From contig JANQGK010000154.1 in assembly GCA_028277365.1 (NCBI GenBank), forward strand, positions 1 through 33,204: 33,204 nucleotides of DNA, in the 5' to 3' direction. Positions within the stretch are counted from its first letter, which is position 1. Every line of letters starts with the position of its first letter. Under the pieces are notes generated by a model. The model was not told the origin of the DNA, ran no database searches, and was given only the letters and a program-made list of their open reading frames with translations. Both the position numbers and the translations under genes were made by a program. Shown here in pieces: positions 18,344-28,369 of the stretch. Source of the DNA: Halieaceae bacterium (GTDB taxonomy: Bacteria; Pseudomonadota; Gammaproteobacteria; Pseudomonadales; Halieaceae).

Positions 18344-20539
18344 ATGAATAACGTGGTCAATGGAATTGAAATTTCGCGCCGCAAGTTTATTGTCGGCGCC
18401 TCGGTGGCCGGCGCAGGCCTGTCGCTGGGAATCCTGCCGGCGAGCCGGGCTTCGGCTGACGGGCATCTGGACGAGGTCAACGCCTGGGTAGTCATCGCCC
18501 CAGACGATACCGTTACTGTGCGCATCGCCCGCTCGGAGATGGGGCAGGGCACCCTCACCGGTCTGGCCCAGCTAGTGGCCGAGGAGCTGGAATGCGACTG
18601 GGAGAAAGTGACCTGGGAATTCCCAACCCCGGGCGAAAACCTGGCCCGTGAGCGGGTGTGGAAGGACTTCTCCACCGGTGGCAGCCGCGGCCTGCGCGGC
18701 AGCCAGCAATATATGCGCGAGGGCGGTGCCGCCGCCCGCATGATGCTGATTGAGGCCGCCGCCGGGCAGTGGGGCGTACCGGCGGCCGAATGTGTCGCCG
18801 AGAACAGCGTCATCCGCCACAGCAAATCAGGTCGCAAGACCACCTATGGCAAGGTCGCTGATGCCGCCAGCAAGGTCGCGCCGCCCACCGAGGTGAAGCT
18901 TAAGAGCGAATCCGAGTGGACCGTGGCGGGCAAGCCGGTCAAACGGCTGGATACGGCTGAAAAGCTTACCGGCAAGCTGGTTTACGGCGCCGACATCCAG
19001 CTCGACGGCATGCTGCTGGCCAGCATCAAAGACTGCCCCGTGATGGGCGGCACGCTGAAAAGCTACGACGAGGCCGCCGTCAAGAACATGCCCGGCGTGC
19101 GCGGTGTCGTGAAAGTGGAAACCACCGTGGGCACCAGCGGCGTGGCCGTGGTAGCCGATACCTGGTGGCGGGCCAACCAGGCCCTGGAGAGGCTGCCCAT
19201 CGAGTGGGATCTGGGTCCGAATGTCGATTTCGACGACGACGCCCTGACCGCGCTTTTGGAAGACGGGCTGGAGGCGGACGAGGCCTTCAAGGGCAACTGG
19301 GCCGGGGATATCGACGGCGCCTTCAACAGCGCCGATCAGATGGTCGAAGCCGTCTACAAGGTGCCCTCCCAGAACCATGCCCCTATGGAGCCTATGAATG
19401 CGACCGCGGTGTGGAGCGAAGACCGCTGCGAGGTCTGGTGTCCCACCCAAAACGGCGAATCGGCCCTGGCAGCGGCCTCCGACGCGGCGGGCCTGCCTAT
19501 CGAACAGTGCGAAGTGTACAAGACCATCCTCGGCGGCGGCTTCGGCCGGCGCGGCGCCCCTGACTACGTGCACCAGGTGGTGGCCATTGCCAAGGCCTTC
19601 CCGGGTACGCCGATCAAGTTGCAGTGGTCGCGTGAGGAGGATCAGAAACACGGCTTCTTCCACCCCACGACCATGGCGAAAATGCGCGGCAGCCTCGACA
19701 AAGACGGTAACCTTACCGGCTTGCATCTGCGCATCTCCGGCCAGTCGATTCTCGCCGGCTTGATGCCGCACGCGCTACAGGACGGTATGGACCCGCTGGC
19801 GTTTCAGACCCTGTTCAAAGGCGGTGTTAGCCCGCAAATGGACGATCACCAGATCAGTTACGACTTCGACAACCTGCTGGTGGATCACGCCATGCGCAAC
19901 CCGCCGATCCGGCCCGGGTTCTGGCGCGGTGTGAACATGAACCAGAACGCCATCTACATGGAATGCTTCATGGAAGAGCTGGCCTACGCCGCGGGCCGCG
20001 ACCCGCTGGAGTTCCGGCTGGCGCATATGAAGAACAATCCTAAAGGCGCCGCTGTACTCAAAGCGGTGGCGGAGCGTTCCGGCTGGGGGGCGAAGGATGG
20101 CAAGCACCGCGGCCTGGCGGTAACTTATGGCTTTGGCAGCTATGTGGCCGCCTGTGCCGATGTCACAGTCAGCGACGACGGCGAGCTGAAGATTGACCGC
20201 ATCGTGGCGGCCACCGACTGTGGCACCGCGGTCAACCCGCAGCAGATCGAGGCCCAGGTGGAAGGCTCCTTCGTGTACGGTCTGTCGGCAGCGCTATACC
20301 AGGAGATCACCTATGCTGACGGTGTAGTGCAGCAGCAGAATTTCCACACCTATCCGTCTATGCGCATCAAGGACATGCCGGAGGTGGAAACCGTCGTCAT
20401 GCCCTCGGGCGGTTTCTACGGCGGGGTGGGGGAACCCACCATCGGTGTGGCCGCACCCGCGGTGTTGAACGCCATCCATGCCGCCACCGGCAAGCGCATT
20501 CGTCGCCTGCCGCTGAAAGACCAATTACAGAAGGCTTGA
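18344..20539 (+). CDS. molybdopterin-binding large subunit of xanthine oxidase family (IorB-like), Tat signal
   Basis: SRRKFIVGASVAGAGLSLGI twin-arginine signal; GQGTLTGLAQLVAEELE; GGGFGRRG; FWRGVNMNQNAIYMECFMEELA; GVGEPTIGVAAPAVLNAIHAATGKRIRRLPL. Confidence 0.92.
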   Translation: MNNVVNGIEISRRKFIVGASVAGAGLSLGILPASRASADGHLDEVNAWVVIAPDDTVTVRIARSEMGQGTLTGLAQLVAEELECDWEKVTWEFPTPGENLARERVWKDFSTGGSRGLRGSQQYMREGGAAARMMLIEAAAGQWGVPAAECVAENSVIRHSKSGRKTTYGKVADAASKVAPPTEVKLKSESEWTVAGKPVKRLDTAEKLTGKLVYGADIQLDGMLLASIKDCPVMGGTLKSYDEAAVKNMPGVRGVVKVETTVGTSGVAVVADTWWRANQALERLPIEWDLGPNVDFDDDALTALLEDGLEADEAFKGNWAGDIDGAFNSADQMVEAVYKVPSQNHAPMEPMNATAVWSEDRCEVWCPTQNGESALAAASDAAGLPIEQCEVYKTILGGGFGRRGAPDYVHQVVAIAKAFPGTPIKLQWSREEDQKHGFFHPTTMAKMRGSLDKDGNLTGLHLRISGQSILAGLMPHALQDGMDPLAFQTLFKGGVSPQMDDHQISYDFDNLLVDHAMRNPPIRPGFWRGVNMNQNAIYMECFMEELAYAAGRDPLEFRLAHMKNNPKGAAVLKAVAERSGWGAKDGKHRGLAVTYGFGSYVAACADVTVSDDGELKIDRIVAATDCGTAVNPQQIEAQVEGSFVYGLSAALYQEITYADGVVQQQNFHTYPSMRIKDMPEVETVVMPSGGFYGGVGEPTIGVAAPAVLNAIHAATGKRIRRLPLKDQLQKA

Positions 20540-20545
20540 GTCGCG

Positions 20546-20848
20546 GTGCGCTACCGCCTGGCGCTGGCTCTCTCCCTGCCGTGGCTTGCAGGCTGCGGCG
20601 GGCTAGTGCAGGCACCGATGGCCCTTGACCAGGCGGCCCTGCTGACCGCGAGCTGTTCCGGCTGCCACGCGGCGGGAGGCCGGGCCATTGTTTCCCTGGA
20701 CGGCATGGCCGCCTCGGAACTGGAAGCCAAACTGCTGGCCTATCGCAACGATGCCGATGGCGGGTCTGCCATGCACCGCATGGCACGAGGGTACAGCGAT
20801 GAACAGATTGCCCTGATAGCGAGTACCCTAGGTGAAAGAGCTGAGTAA
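20546..20848 (+). CDS. c-type cytochrome lipoprotein, FccA-like
   Basis: GTG start; lipobox LAGC; CSGCH; C-terminal MHRMARGYSDEQIALIAS resembles flavocytochrome c small subunit. Confidence 0.75.
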   Translation: MRYRLALALSLPWLAGCGGLVQAPMALDQAALLTASCSGCHAAGGRAIVSLDGMAASELEAKLLAYRNDADGGSAMHRMARGYSDEQIALIASTLGERAE

Positions 20849-22130
20849 GCTGACGTCGCCACCAGTTTCGCGCCGGCAACTATTGGCGGCGCTATCAGCC
20901 CTGGGACTGGGCACGCTGCTGTCGCCCGCACTCCGGGCACAGACCGCCAGCGCCCGCCTGGTGGTCGTGGGGGGCGGCTTCGGCGGTGCCACCGCCGCCC
21001 GTGCGCTGACACGCCTGCTGCCGGAGGCGTCCGTCACCCTGGTGGAAGTCTCCCGCGAATACATCGCCTGTCCGTTCAGCAATCTGGTGGTGGCCGGGCT
21101 GCGGGATATGAGCGCCCAGACGTTTCAATACCGGGCCCTGCGGCGCGAGGGCATCACCGTGGCCCACGCCCGGGCCACTGCGGTAGATACTGCAAAGCGC
21201 AGCGTTTCTCTGGATTCTGGCAGCAAGCTGTCCTACGACCGGCTGATCCTGGCGCCGGGCATCGACCTGCGCTGGGGTGCGCTGGAAGGCTACACGCCGA
21301 GGGCTGCAGAGCGCATGCCCCACGCCTGGAAGGCGGGCCTGCAAACCATGCTTTTGAAAGAACAGCTCGAAGGCATGCCCGAGGGGGGTACCGTGCTGAT
21401 ATCGGTGACGGCGGCCCCGTTCCGGTGCCCGCCGGGGCCTTACGAGCGCGCCAGCCTCGTGGCCGGCTACCTCAAGCGCCGCAATCCCCGCGCCAAGCTG
21501 ATCATCCTCGACAGCAATGACGGTTTCTCCAAGCAGGCCCTGTTCCAGGCAGCCTGGCGACAACACTACGGCACTATGATCGAGTGGCGCGGCGCTGCGG
21601 ATTTCGGCCGGGTGATACGCGCCGATGCCAACGCCATGCGCCTGCATACCGACTTTGACTCCGAGGTGGGCGACGTGATCAACGTGGTGCCGCCCCAGCA
21701 GGCCGGCAAGATCGCCCGGCTGGCAGGTGCGGTGGACGCCACCGGTTGGTGCCCCATCGATGCCACCAGCTTTGCTTCTACGCTGGTGCCCAACGTGCAC
21801 GTCATCGGCGATGCCACCATCGCCGCACCCATGCCCAAGAGCGCATTCTCCGCCAACCAGCAGGCCAAGGTCTGCGCCATTCAGGTGGCGCGCCTGCTGA
21901 GCGGCCTGGCACCGGAGCCCACCACCCTGGCCAACACCTGCTATTCCTACACCACGCCGGAGTCGGCTATCTCGGTCTCCGGTGTGTATGCCAGTACCAA
22001 CGGCCAGTTCAGCAACGTTCCGGGGGCGGGCGGCGTCAGCCCTGCGGACGCCAGTCTCGAGTTCCGCCGGCGGGAAGGCCGGCAGGCGGCAGACTGGTTT
22101 ACCGCCGTCACCCGTGAGGCCTTCCTGTAG
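20832..22130 (+). CDS. fccB: FAD-dependent sulfide dehydrogenase flavoprotein subunit (FccB-like), Tat signal
   Basis: GTG start overlapping the cytochrome gene; SRRQLLAALSALGLG; ARLVVVGGGFGGATAARALTRLLPEASVTLVEVSREYIACPFSN. Confidence 0.88.
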   Translation: MKELSKLTSPPVSRRQLLAALSALGLGTLLSPALRAQTASARLVVVGGGFGGATAARALTRLLPEASVTLVEVSREYIACPFSNLVVAGLRDMSAQTFQYRALRREGITVAHARATAVDTAKRSVSLDSGSKLSYDRLILAPGIDLRWGALEGYTPRAAERMPHAWKAGLQTMLLKEQLEGMPEGGTVLISVTAAPFRCPPGPYERASLVAGYLKRRNPRAKLIILDSNDGFSKQALFQAAWRQHYGTMIEWRGAADFGRVIRADANAMRLHTDFDSEVGDVINVVPPQQAGKIARLAGAVDATGWCPIDATSFASTLVPNVHVIGDATIAAPMPKSAFSANQQAKVCAIQVARLLSGLAPEPTTLANTCYSYTTPESAISVSGVYASTNGQFSNVPGAGGVSPADASLEFRRREGRQAADWFTAVTREAFL

Positions 22131-22550
22131 ATGGAGAAGCTTGCTGTCTTGGCCCTGCTCTTTGCCGGCCGGTTCGCGGTGGCCGCGGACAGCTTGCCAC
22201 CGCTGGTGGCGCTGACGGCCAGCCCCGCCGAGGGAAAGCGCATCTTTGCTGAGCGCGAAGCCGGTCACTGCGTGCTTTGCCACCGGGTGGCGGGTCTCGA
22301 TGCGCCGTTCCAGGGGAACCTCGGTCCGGCCCTGACGGGCATAGGCTCGCGCCTGACACCGGCACAGATTCGCCTGCGCATCGCTGATGCCTCGCGCCTC
22401 AACCCCGACACCATTATGCCGCCCTACTACCGTCGCGAGGGGCTGGAGCAGGTGGCAAAACCCTATCGCGATGCCACCGTGCTGGGCGCCGAGCAGATCG
22501 AACATCTGGTGGCCTGGCTCGCGAGCCTGGAACAAGCCGATGGCGAATAG
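22131..22550 (+). CDS. soxX: SoxX-like c-type cytochrome
   Basis: CVLCHRV, GNLGPALTGIGSRLTPAQIRLRIADASRLNPDTIMPPYYR; starts immediately after fccB. Confidence 0.88.
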   Translation: MEKLAVLALLFAGRFAVAADSLPPLVALTASPAEGKRIFAEREAGHCVLCHRVAGLDAPFQGNLGPALTGIGSRLTPAQIRLRIADASRLNPDTIMPPYYRREGLEQVAKPYRDATVLGAEQIEHLVAWLASLEQADGE

Positions 22551-22992
22551 GATCGACCGCCGCCAGTTCCTGGCCCGGGGCGCCGCCCTGGCGAGCGTCA
22601 GTCTGGCACCGGCAGTGTTTGCCAGCCCCGCGGAGGTGGAGCTGGAACTGGCGGGCCTGTTCGGCGACCGGCCGATCCAGGAAGGCCGCGTTACTCTCAA
22701 GGTGCCGCCGATCGTGGAGAACGGTTATTCGGTACCGCTCACCGTGGAAGTCGACAGCCCCATGACGGCGGAGGAGCATGTGCGCCGAATTGTGCTGTTC
22801 GCCGAGGAGAACCCGCAACCCAACATTGCTCGCTTTACTCTCGGCCCGCGCGCCGGGCGAGCCAGCATCCAGACCCGCATCCGCATGGGCGGCTCGCAGA
22901 AAATCCGTGCCGTTGCAGAGCTGAGTGACGGCTCCCTGTGGTCCACCGAGACCTTCAGCATCGTCACGCTGGCGGCCTGCGTTATTCAGTAG
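22540..22992 (+). CDS. soxY: SoxY-like sulfur carrier with non-canonical C-terminus
   Basis: MANRIDRRQFLARGAALASVSLAPAVFA (Tat); PIVENGYSVPLTVEVDSPM; ends TLAACVIQ. Confidence 0.85.
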   Translation: MANRIDRRQFLARGAALASVSLAPAVFASPAEVELELAGLFGDRPIQEGRVTLKVPPIVENGYSVPLTVEVDSPMTAEEHVRRIVLFAEENPQPNIARFTLGPRAGRASIQTRIRMGGSQKIRAVAELSDGSLWSTETFSIVTLAACVIQ

Positions 22993-23007
22993 CGGGGGGC
23001 ACGCGGC

Positions 23008-23331
23008 ATGAGCAACACCATTCGCATCAAGGCCCCGGGCCAGGCCCGCCGTGGCGAGGTCATGGAACTGAAGGCCATGATTCGCCACCCCATGGAGACC
23101 GGCTACCGCCGCGATCTCTACGGCAAGCAGATCCCCGAGGACATCCTCGACCGCTTCGAATGTCGCTATAACGGCGAGGTGGTGTTCAGCGCCGAGTTCT
23201 TCCGCGCCACCGCGGCCGATCCGTTTCTCACCTTTTACACGGTGGCCACTGAATCCGGTACGCTGGAATTCCGCTGGCTGGGACAGGATGAGAGCGTCTA
23301 CAGAGAATCGGTGCAGCTGGAGGTGAAGTGA
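23008..23331 (+). CDS. soxZ: SoxZ
   Basis: RIKAPGQARRGEVMELKAMIRHPMETGYRRDLYGKQIPEDILDRFECRYNGEVVF. Confidence 0.9.
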   Translation: MSNTIRIKAPGQARRGEVMELKAMIRHPMETGYRRDLYGKQIPEDILDRFECRYNGEVVFSAEFFRATAADPFLTFYTVATESGTLEFRWLGQDESVYRESVQLEVK

Positions 23332-24107
23332 GGCTCTGGCTGCTGGTGGTGCTGGTGGTGAACCAGGCGAGCGCCGAGACCCGCAGCTTCGCCGACCGTC
23401 CCGACCTGTCCGCCGACGCCGTGCAATCCGGCCGCCTCTTTCTTACCGAAGAGACACGCGCCCTGCAGGCCGACGATTTCGCCAACCCGGGTTACCTGTG
23501 GGTGGAGCGGGGTGGTGAGCTCTTCAGTGAAGGTGAGAAAAGCTGCGCAGGCTGTCACGCCGCAGCCGGTGACCGCAGCCTGGCCGGTGCGGCGACCCGC
23601 TATCCCCAGTACGACGCCGGGGCCGGCACCCTGATCAATCTGGAAGGCCGTATCAACCGGTGCCGGCAGCGCTACCAGGACCAGCCGGCGCTGACCTACG
23701 AATCTCAGGATCTGCTGGCCCTGACAGCTTATGTGGCCAGTCTGTCCCAGGGACTGGCTATGGATGTGCCCATAGACGCTGAGGCGGCGGCGTATTTCCA
23801 GCAGGGACGGGCTTACTACTTCCAACGTCGCGGCCAGCTCAACCTCGCCTGCAACCAGTGCCACGACGATAACTGGGGCAAGAGGCTGCGTGGCGACACC
23901 ATCAGCCAGGGCCACCCCAACGCCTGGCCGGCCTACCGGCTGGAGTGGCAGACCTTTGGCTCCCTGCACCGCCGTATCCGCGACTGCGACGCGGGTGTGC
24001 GTGCTGAACCTCACGAGCCCGGATCCGAGATCTACATCAGCCTGGAGCTGTACCTGGCCTGGCGGGCGCGCGGTCTCGGGATGGAGTCACCGGGCATCCG
24101 TCGCTAG
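23328..24107 (+). CDS. soxA: SoxA diheme-type cytochrome
   Basis: GTG start overlapping soxZ; CAGCH and CNQCH heme motifs; RLEWQTFGSLHRRIRDCDAGVRAEP catalytic-Cys region. Confidence 0.9.
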   Translation: MRLWLLVVLVVNQASAETRSFADRPDLSADAVQSGRLFLTEETRALQADDFANPGYLWVERGGELFSEGEKSCAGCHAAAGDRSLAGAATRYPQYDAGAGTLINLEGRINRCRQRYQDQPALTYESQDLLALTAYVASLSQGLAMDVPIDAEAAAYFQQGRAYYFQRRGQLNLACNQCHDDNWGKRLRGDTISQGHPNAWPAYRLEWQTFGSLHRRIRDCDAGVRAEPHEPGSEIYISLELYLAWRARGLGMESPGIRR

Positions 24108-24191
24108 TCTCCTGACACTGATCAAGGCGCTGCAGCATTTTGGTCTGGTACCGTAACTGGACAGTGTTCATGCGCGTTGGAGGTATTTGTC

Positions 24192-25205
24192 ATGAAGATG
24201 AAAGCTGCAGTTGCCCGTGCGTTCGGCGAGCCGCTGGATGTATCTGAAGTCGAAAAACCTGAAGTATCCCCCGGAAAAATCGTAGTAAAAGTCGAGGCCA
24301 GCGGTGTCTGTCACACCGACCTGCACGCCGTGCAGGGAGACTGGCCGGTCAAGCCGGAACCGCCGTTTATTCCTGGACACGAAGGTGTCGGGGTGGTGGC
24401 GGACGTAGGCGCGGGTGTCACCGCAGTCAAGGAAGGCGACCGGGTGGGCATGCCCTGGTTGCACACTGCCTGTGGACACTGCCGCCACTGCGTCGGGGGT
24501 TGGGAGACGCTTTGCGAATCCCAGGAGAACACCGGCTACAGCGTGAACGGCGGCTTTGCTGAGTATGTGCTGGCGGATCCGAACTTTGTCGGCCACCTGC
24601 CCGATCAACTCGGGTTCGCTCCCGCCGCCCCGATTCTTTGCGCTGGGGTGACGGTCTACAAAGGTCTCAAGGAGACCGAGGTAAAGCCCGGGCAGACGGT
24701 GGTGGTATCGGGAATCGGCGGGCTCGGTCACCTGGCGGTGCAGTACGCGCGCGCGATGGGGATGCACGTGATCGCCGTGGATATCGATGACGCCAAGCTG
24801 GATCTGGCCCGTGAGCTGGGTGCGGACATCGTGCTCAACGCCGCCAATACGGATGTCGTGGCCGAGGTTCAGGCCGGCGGCGGTGCAGAGGGTGTGCTGG
24901 TGACGGCTGTTGGCAATGCATCCTTTTCCCAGGGTGTGGGCATGCTGGCCCGCGGTGGCACCATGAGTCTATGTGGTTTGCCCCCTGGCGACTTCCCCCT
25001 GCCAATCTTCGATACCGTCCTCAGCCGCAAGACGATTCGAGGGTCCATCGTTGGCACTCGCCTGGATCTGCAGGAGGCTCTGAGTTTTGCAGCCGAAGGC
25101 AAGGTCGGTGCACATTTCAGCATGGACAGCCTCGATAACATCAACCACATCTTCGACGCCATGCGTGCCAACACCATTACCGGGCGTATCGTGATGGAGA
25201 TCTGA
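24192..25205 (+). CDS. zinc-dependent alcohol dehydrogenase
   Basis: VCHTDLHAVQGDWPVKPEPPFIPGHEGVGVVADVGAGV; CGHCRHCVGGWETLC; GIGGLGHLAVQYAR; GGAGG upstream of ATG 24192. Confidence 0.93.
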   Translation: MKMKAAVARAFGEPLDVSEVEKPEVSPGKIVVKVEASGVCHTDLHAVQGDWPVKPEPPFIPGHEGVGVVADVGAGVTAVKEGDRVGMPWLHTACGHCRHCVGGWETLCESQENTGYSVNGGFAEYVLADPNFVGHLPDQLGFAPAAPILCAGVTVYKGLKETEVKPGQTVVVSGIGGLGHLAVQYARAMGMHVIAVDIDDAKLDLARELGADIVLNAANTDVVAEVQAGGGAEGVLVTAVGNASFSQGVGMLARGGTMSLCGLPPGDFPLPIFDTVLSRKTIRGSIVGTRLDLQEALSFAAEGKVGAHFSMDSLDNINHIFDAMRANTITGRIVMEI

Positions 25206-25298
25206 ACGGCCTGGCCTGGTCGCGCATGGGGCTTGCCAGCCCAGGGACCGCATCGGTTACTCTAGGGAGCTGTGTTGCTGTTCCCGTAAGGAAGCCCC

Positions 25299-26885
25299 AT
25301 GTTGCATCGACTGTTCTGTGTTCTGACCTTTTGCGCCCTGGCCGGCTGCGCCCAGGAGGGCAGTGCGCCGACGCCGGCCAAGGTTGAGTCCGCCGCAGCC
25401 GCCACCATTGAGCGTCCCCGCTACCAGATCACCACCGAGGCGGTGTTCAGCGCCGCGGATATTCCCGCCTACGCCGGCTCACATGATGCGATCTATGCAC
25501 ATATCGACGAGCATATCGACTACCACGTGGCCGAGTTGCAGCGCTGGCTGCGCCAGCCCTCGGTGAGCGCCCAGAACATCGGCGTGCGGGACATGGCGGA
25601 GATGGTGCGTCAGGATTTCGTCGACCTCGGCTTCCAGGAGGCGGAGCTGGTGGAGACCGACGGCCACCCGGGGGTGTGGGGCTACTACGACGCCGGTGCC
25701 GACAAGACCCTGGCGGTGTACATGATGTATGACGTGCAGCCGGTGGATCCGGAGGATTGGTTGTCGCCGCCCTTTGAGGCCAATATCGTGGAGCACAAGG
25801 CGGGCCGCGCCATCATGGCCAGAGGTGCCACCAACCAGAAAGGCCCCCAGCGCGCCTTCCTGAATGCCCTGGCCTCAATCATCGCCATCGAGGGCAAACT
25901 GCCGGTCAACCTCATGATCACCGCCGAGGGCGAGGAAGAGCTGGGCTCGCCCAACTACCCGCAGATTGTCGATAAGTACGAGGAGCGCCTGAAAACCGCG
26001 GACGGCGTGCTGTTCCCCATGTCCGGCCAGAACCTGGCGGGCAAGACCACCCTGATGCTGGGCGTGAAAGGTATTGTCTACTTCGAGGCACAGGCCACTG
26101 GCGGCGACTGGGGCGGTCCGCGCACGGCGGAGATTCACGGCTCCAATAAGGTGATTGTTGACTCACCGGTCTGGCGCCTGGTCAAGGCGCTCTCCACCCT
26201 GGTCAGTGAGGACGGCAACACGGTGCTGGTGCCGGGCTTCTACGACGACGTGCGCGCACCCACCGAAGAAGAAATGACCCTGATCAACGGCCTGGCGGCC
26301 AGTTGGGACGACGAGATGCGCCTGGGCCTGTACGACGTGGACCACTGGATCGACAATCTTGAGGGCCGCGACGCCATTGTCGAGGCGATTTACACGCCCT
26401 CGCTCAATATCGACGGCATCTGGGGTGGTTACACCGGCCCCGGCACCAAGACCATCCTGCCGCACACTGCGACCGCCAAGATCGACACCCGCATGCCCTA
26501 CGGCCAGGACCCACAGAAACAGCTCGCCAAGATTCGCGCCCACCTGGATGCCCAGGGCTATGAGGACATCGAGCTGCGCATGCTAGGTGGCTACCCGGCG
26601 GCGCAAACCTCGGTGGACACCGAGCTGGTGCAATCGGTAATCCAGGTGGCCAACAAGTACGGCGACCCACCCACGGTCAACCCGCGCATTTTTGGGAGCG
26701 CGCCGTTCTACCAGTTCACCGAGCGCCTGGGCCTGCCCATGTTGCCGGCGGGCTTGGGCCATGGCAGCGGCGCCCATGCGCCCAATGAGTACTTCGTGGT
26801 CGAGCCGAACGAGGGCAGCGATATTGCCGGCCTGGCAGAGATCGAGAAGGCCTACGTAGATGTTCTTTACGCTCTGTCACTATAG
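25299..26885 (+). CDS. M20 family metallopeptidase, lipoprotein
   Basis: Lipobox LAGCAQ; YMMYDVQPVDPEDWLSPPFEA; ARGATNQKGP; TAEGEEELGSPN. Confidence 0.88.
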   Translation: MLHRLFCVLTFCALAGCAQEGSAPTPAKVESAAAATIERPRYQITTEAVFSAADIPAYAGSHDAIYAHIDEHIDYHVAELQRWLRQPSVSAQNIGVRDMAEMVRQDFVDLGFQEAELVETDGHPGVWGYYDAGADKTLAVYMMYDVQPVDPEDWLSPPFEANIVEHKAGRAIMARGATNQKGPQRAFLNALASIIAIEGKLPVNLMITAEGEEELGSPNYPQIVDKYEERLKTADGVLFPMSGQNLAGKTTLMLGVKGIVYFEAQATGGDWGGPRTAEIHGSNKVIVDSPVWRLVKALSTLVSEDGNTVLVPGFYDDVRAPTEEEMTLINGLAASWDDEMRLGLYDVDHWIDNLEGRDAIVEAIYTPSLNIDGIWGGYTGPGTKTILPHTATAKIDTRMPYGQDPQKQLAKIRAHLDAQGYEDIELRMLGGYPAAQTSVDTELVQSVIQVANKYGDPPTVNPRIFGSAPFYQFTERLGLPMLPAGLGHGSGAHAPNEYFVVEPNEGSDIAGLAEIEKAYVDVLYALSL

Positions 26886-26899
26886 GAGTGCATCCGGCT

Positions 26900-28366
26900 A
26901 TGAGTGAGCTGCTGACGGCGGGCACTGCCGCCCAACTCTTTGCGAGCCGCGCGCCCGAGGAGGTAGTGGTGATCTGCGCCCGGGAGGACGGTGGCGCGGA
27001 CACTCTCACCCGCCGGCAGTTCGATACCTGGGCCAACCGCCTGGCCCATCGGCTGCTGGAGGCGGGCGTGCGCCCCGGAGACTTCGTGGCTGTGATCCTA
27101 CCCAACTGCGTGGAACACCTGGTGGCCACGCTGGCGGCCTACAAGGCCGGTGGCACGCCCATGCCGGTGAGTGTCAGCATGCCGCCGGAGGAGCGTGACG
27201 GCCTGCTGGCCCTGGCCACACCCCGGTGCATTATCGGCGACATGGACGACCTGGACGCCATCAGCCGCGCCGATATGCAGGCATTGGGAACCTACCCGGA
27301 CACCCCGCCGGAAGCCGGTGTGCCAAACCCCATCAAGGCGCTGGGCTCCGGTGGTTCCACCGGCAAGCCGAAGCTGATCGTCACCCCGGGGCCATTCCAG
27401 TTTCCCGAGGGTGAGCATCCTACCGCCAAACTGCTGCGCTTCGAACCTGGCGACCTGCTGTATTCACCGGGGCCGCTATATCACAACGGGCCGTTTTTCT
27501 TTACCCAGGTGATGCTGTTCCACGGTGGCCGCATCCTCATCAACGAGCGCTTTCGGGCCGCCCACATGCTGGACCTGATCGAGGAATACCGGCCCACGGC
27601 ACTCAACCTGGTCCCGACCATGATGCAGCGCCTGCTGCGCGAACCCGGCGTCGAGTCGCGGGACCTGAGCTCGGTGCGCCTGCTTTGGCACTACGCCGCC
27701 GCCTGCCCGGACTGGGCCAAGCGCGGCTGCATCGGCTTGTTTGGTGCGGAGAAGGTGCTGGAGTTATGGGCCGCCACCGAGGCCACCGGCATCACGGTGA
27801 TCGACGGGGTCGAGTGGCTGGAGCACCCCGGCAGCGTCGGTCGCGGCGTGCTTACCGAGTTCCGCGTTGTCGATGAGAACCGCAAAGCGCTGCCGCCGGG
27901 TGAGGTGGGGGAGATCTTCAGCCGCTTTGGGGACGGCACGCCGGCCTACCAATACCTGGGAGCCAAGCAACTGGAGACCGTGGGCGACGGTTTTGTCAGC
28001 GTCGGTGACCTGGGCTACCTGGACGAGGAGGGTTACCTGTACCTGGCCGACCGGCGCACCGACATGATCATCTCCGGCGGCGCCAATATCTTCCCCGCCG
28101 AAGTAGAAGCAGTGATCAGCAGTCATCCCGGGGTGCAGGATGTGGCGGTGGTGGGGCTTAAGGACGATGATCTGGGGCGCCGGGTACATGCCATTGTCGA
28201 GCCGCGCGAGGCGGCCGGGCTGGACGCCGCGGAGTTAGAGGCCCTGTGTCTGAAGGAGCTGACGCGCTATAAGGTGCCCCGCGCCTTCGAGATCGTAAAC
28301 AGCCTGCCCCGCAACGAGGCCGGCAAGATTCGCCGCCTGGCCCTGCGCGAGGAGCGCGGCGGTTAG
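26900..28366 (+). CDS. AMP-dependent acyl-CoA synthetase/ligase
   Basis: GSGGSTGKPKLIV; DGFVSVGDLGYLDEEGYLYLADRRTDMIISGGANIFPAEVEAVI. Confidence 0.93.
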   Translation: MSELLTAGTAAQLFASRAPEEVVVICAREDGGADTLTRRQFDTWANRLAHRLLEAGVRPGDFVAVILPNCVEHLVATLAAYKAGGTPMPVSVSMPPEERDGLLALATPRCIIGDMDDLDAISRADMQALGTYPDTPPEAGVPNPIKALGSGGSTGKPKLIVTPGPFQFPEGEHPTAKLLRFEPGDLLYSPGPLYHNGPFFFTQVMLFHGGRILINERFRAAHMLDLIEEYRPTALNLVPTMMQRLLREPGVESRDLSSVRLLWHYAAACPDWAKRGCIGLFGAEKVLELWAATEATGITVIDGVEWLEHPGSVGRGVLTEFRVVDENRKALPPGEVGEIFSRFGDGTPAYQYLGAKQLETVGDGFVSVGDLGYLDEEGYLYLADRRTDMIISGGANIFPAEVEAVISSHPGVQDVAVVGLKDDDLGRRVHAIVEPREAAGLDAAELEALCLKELTRYKVPRAFEIVNSLPRNEAGKIRRLALREERGG

Positions 28367-28369
28367 GCG

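Noticed and set aside
18827-19771. 314-aa minus-strand ORF
   Set aside because: Antisense to the IorB-like gene.
20895-22700. 601-aa minus-strand ORF
   Set aside because: Antisense to fccB-soxX-soxY, whose sense frames have clear heme/FAD motifs.
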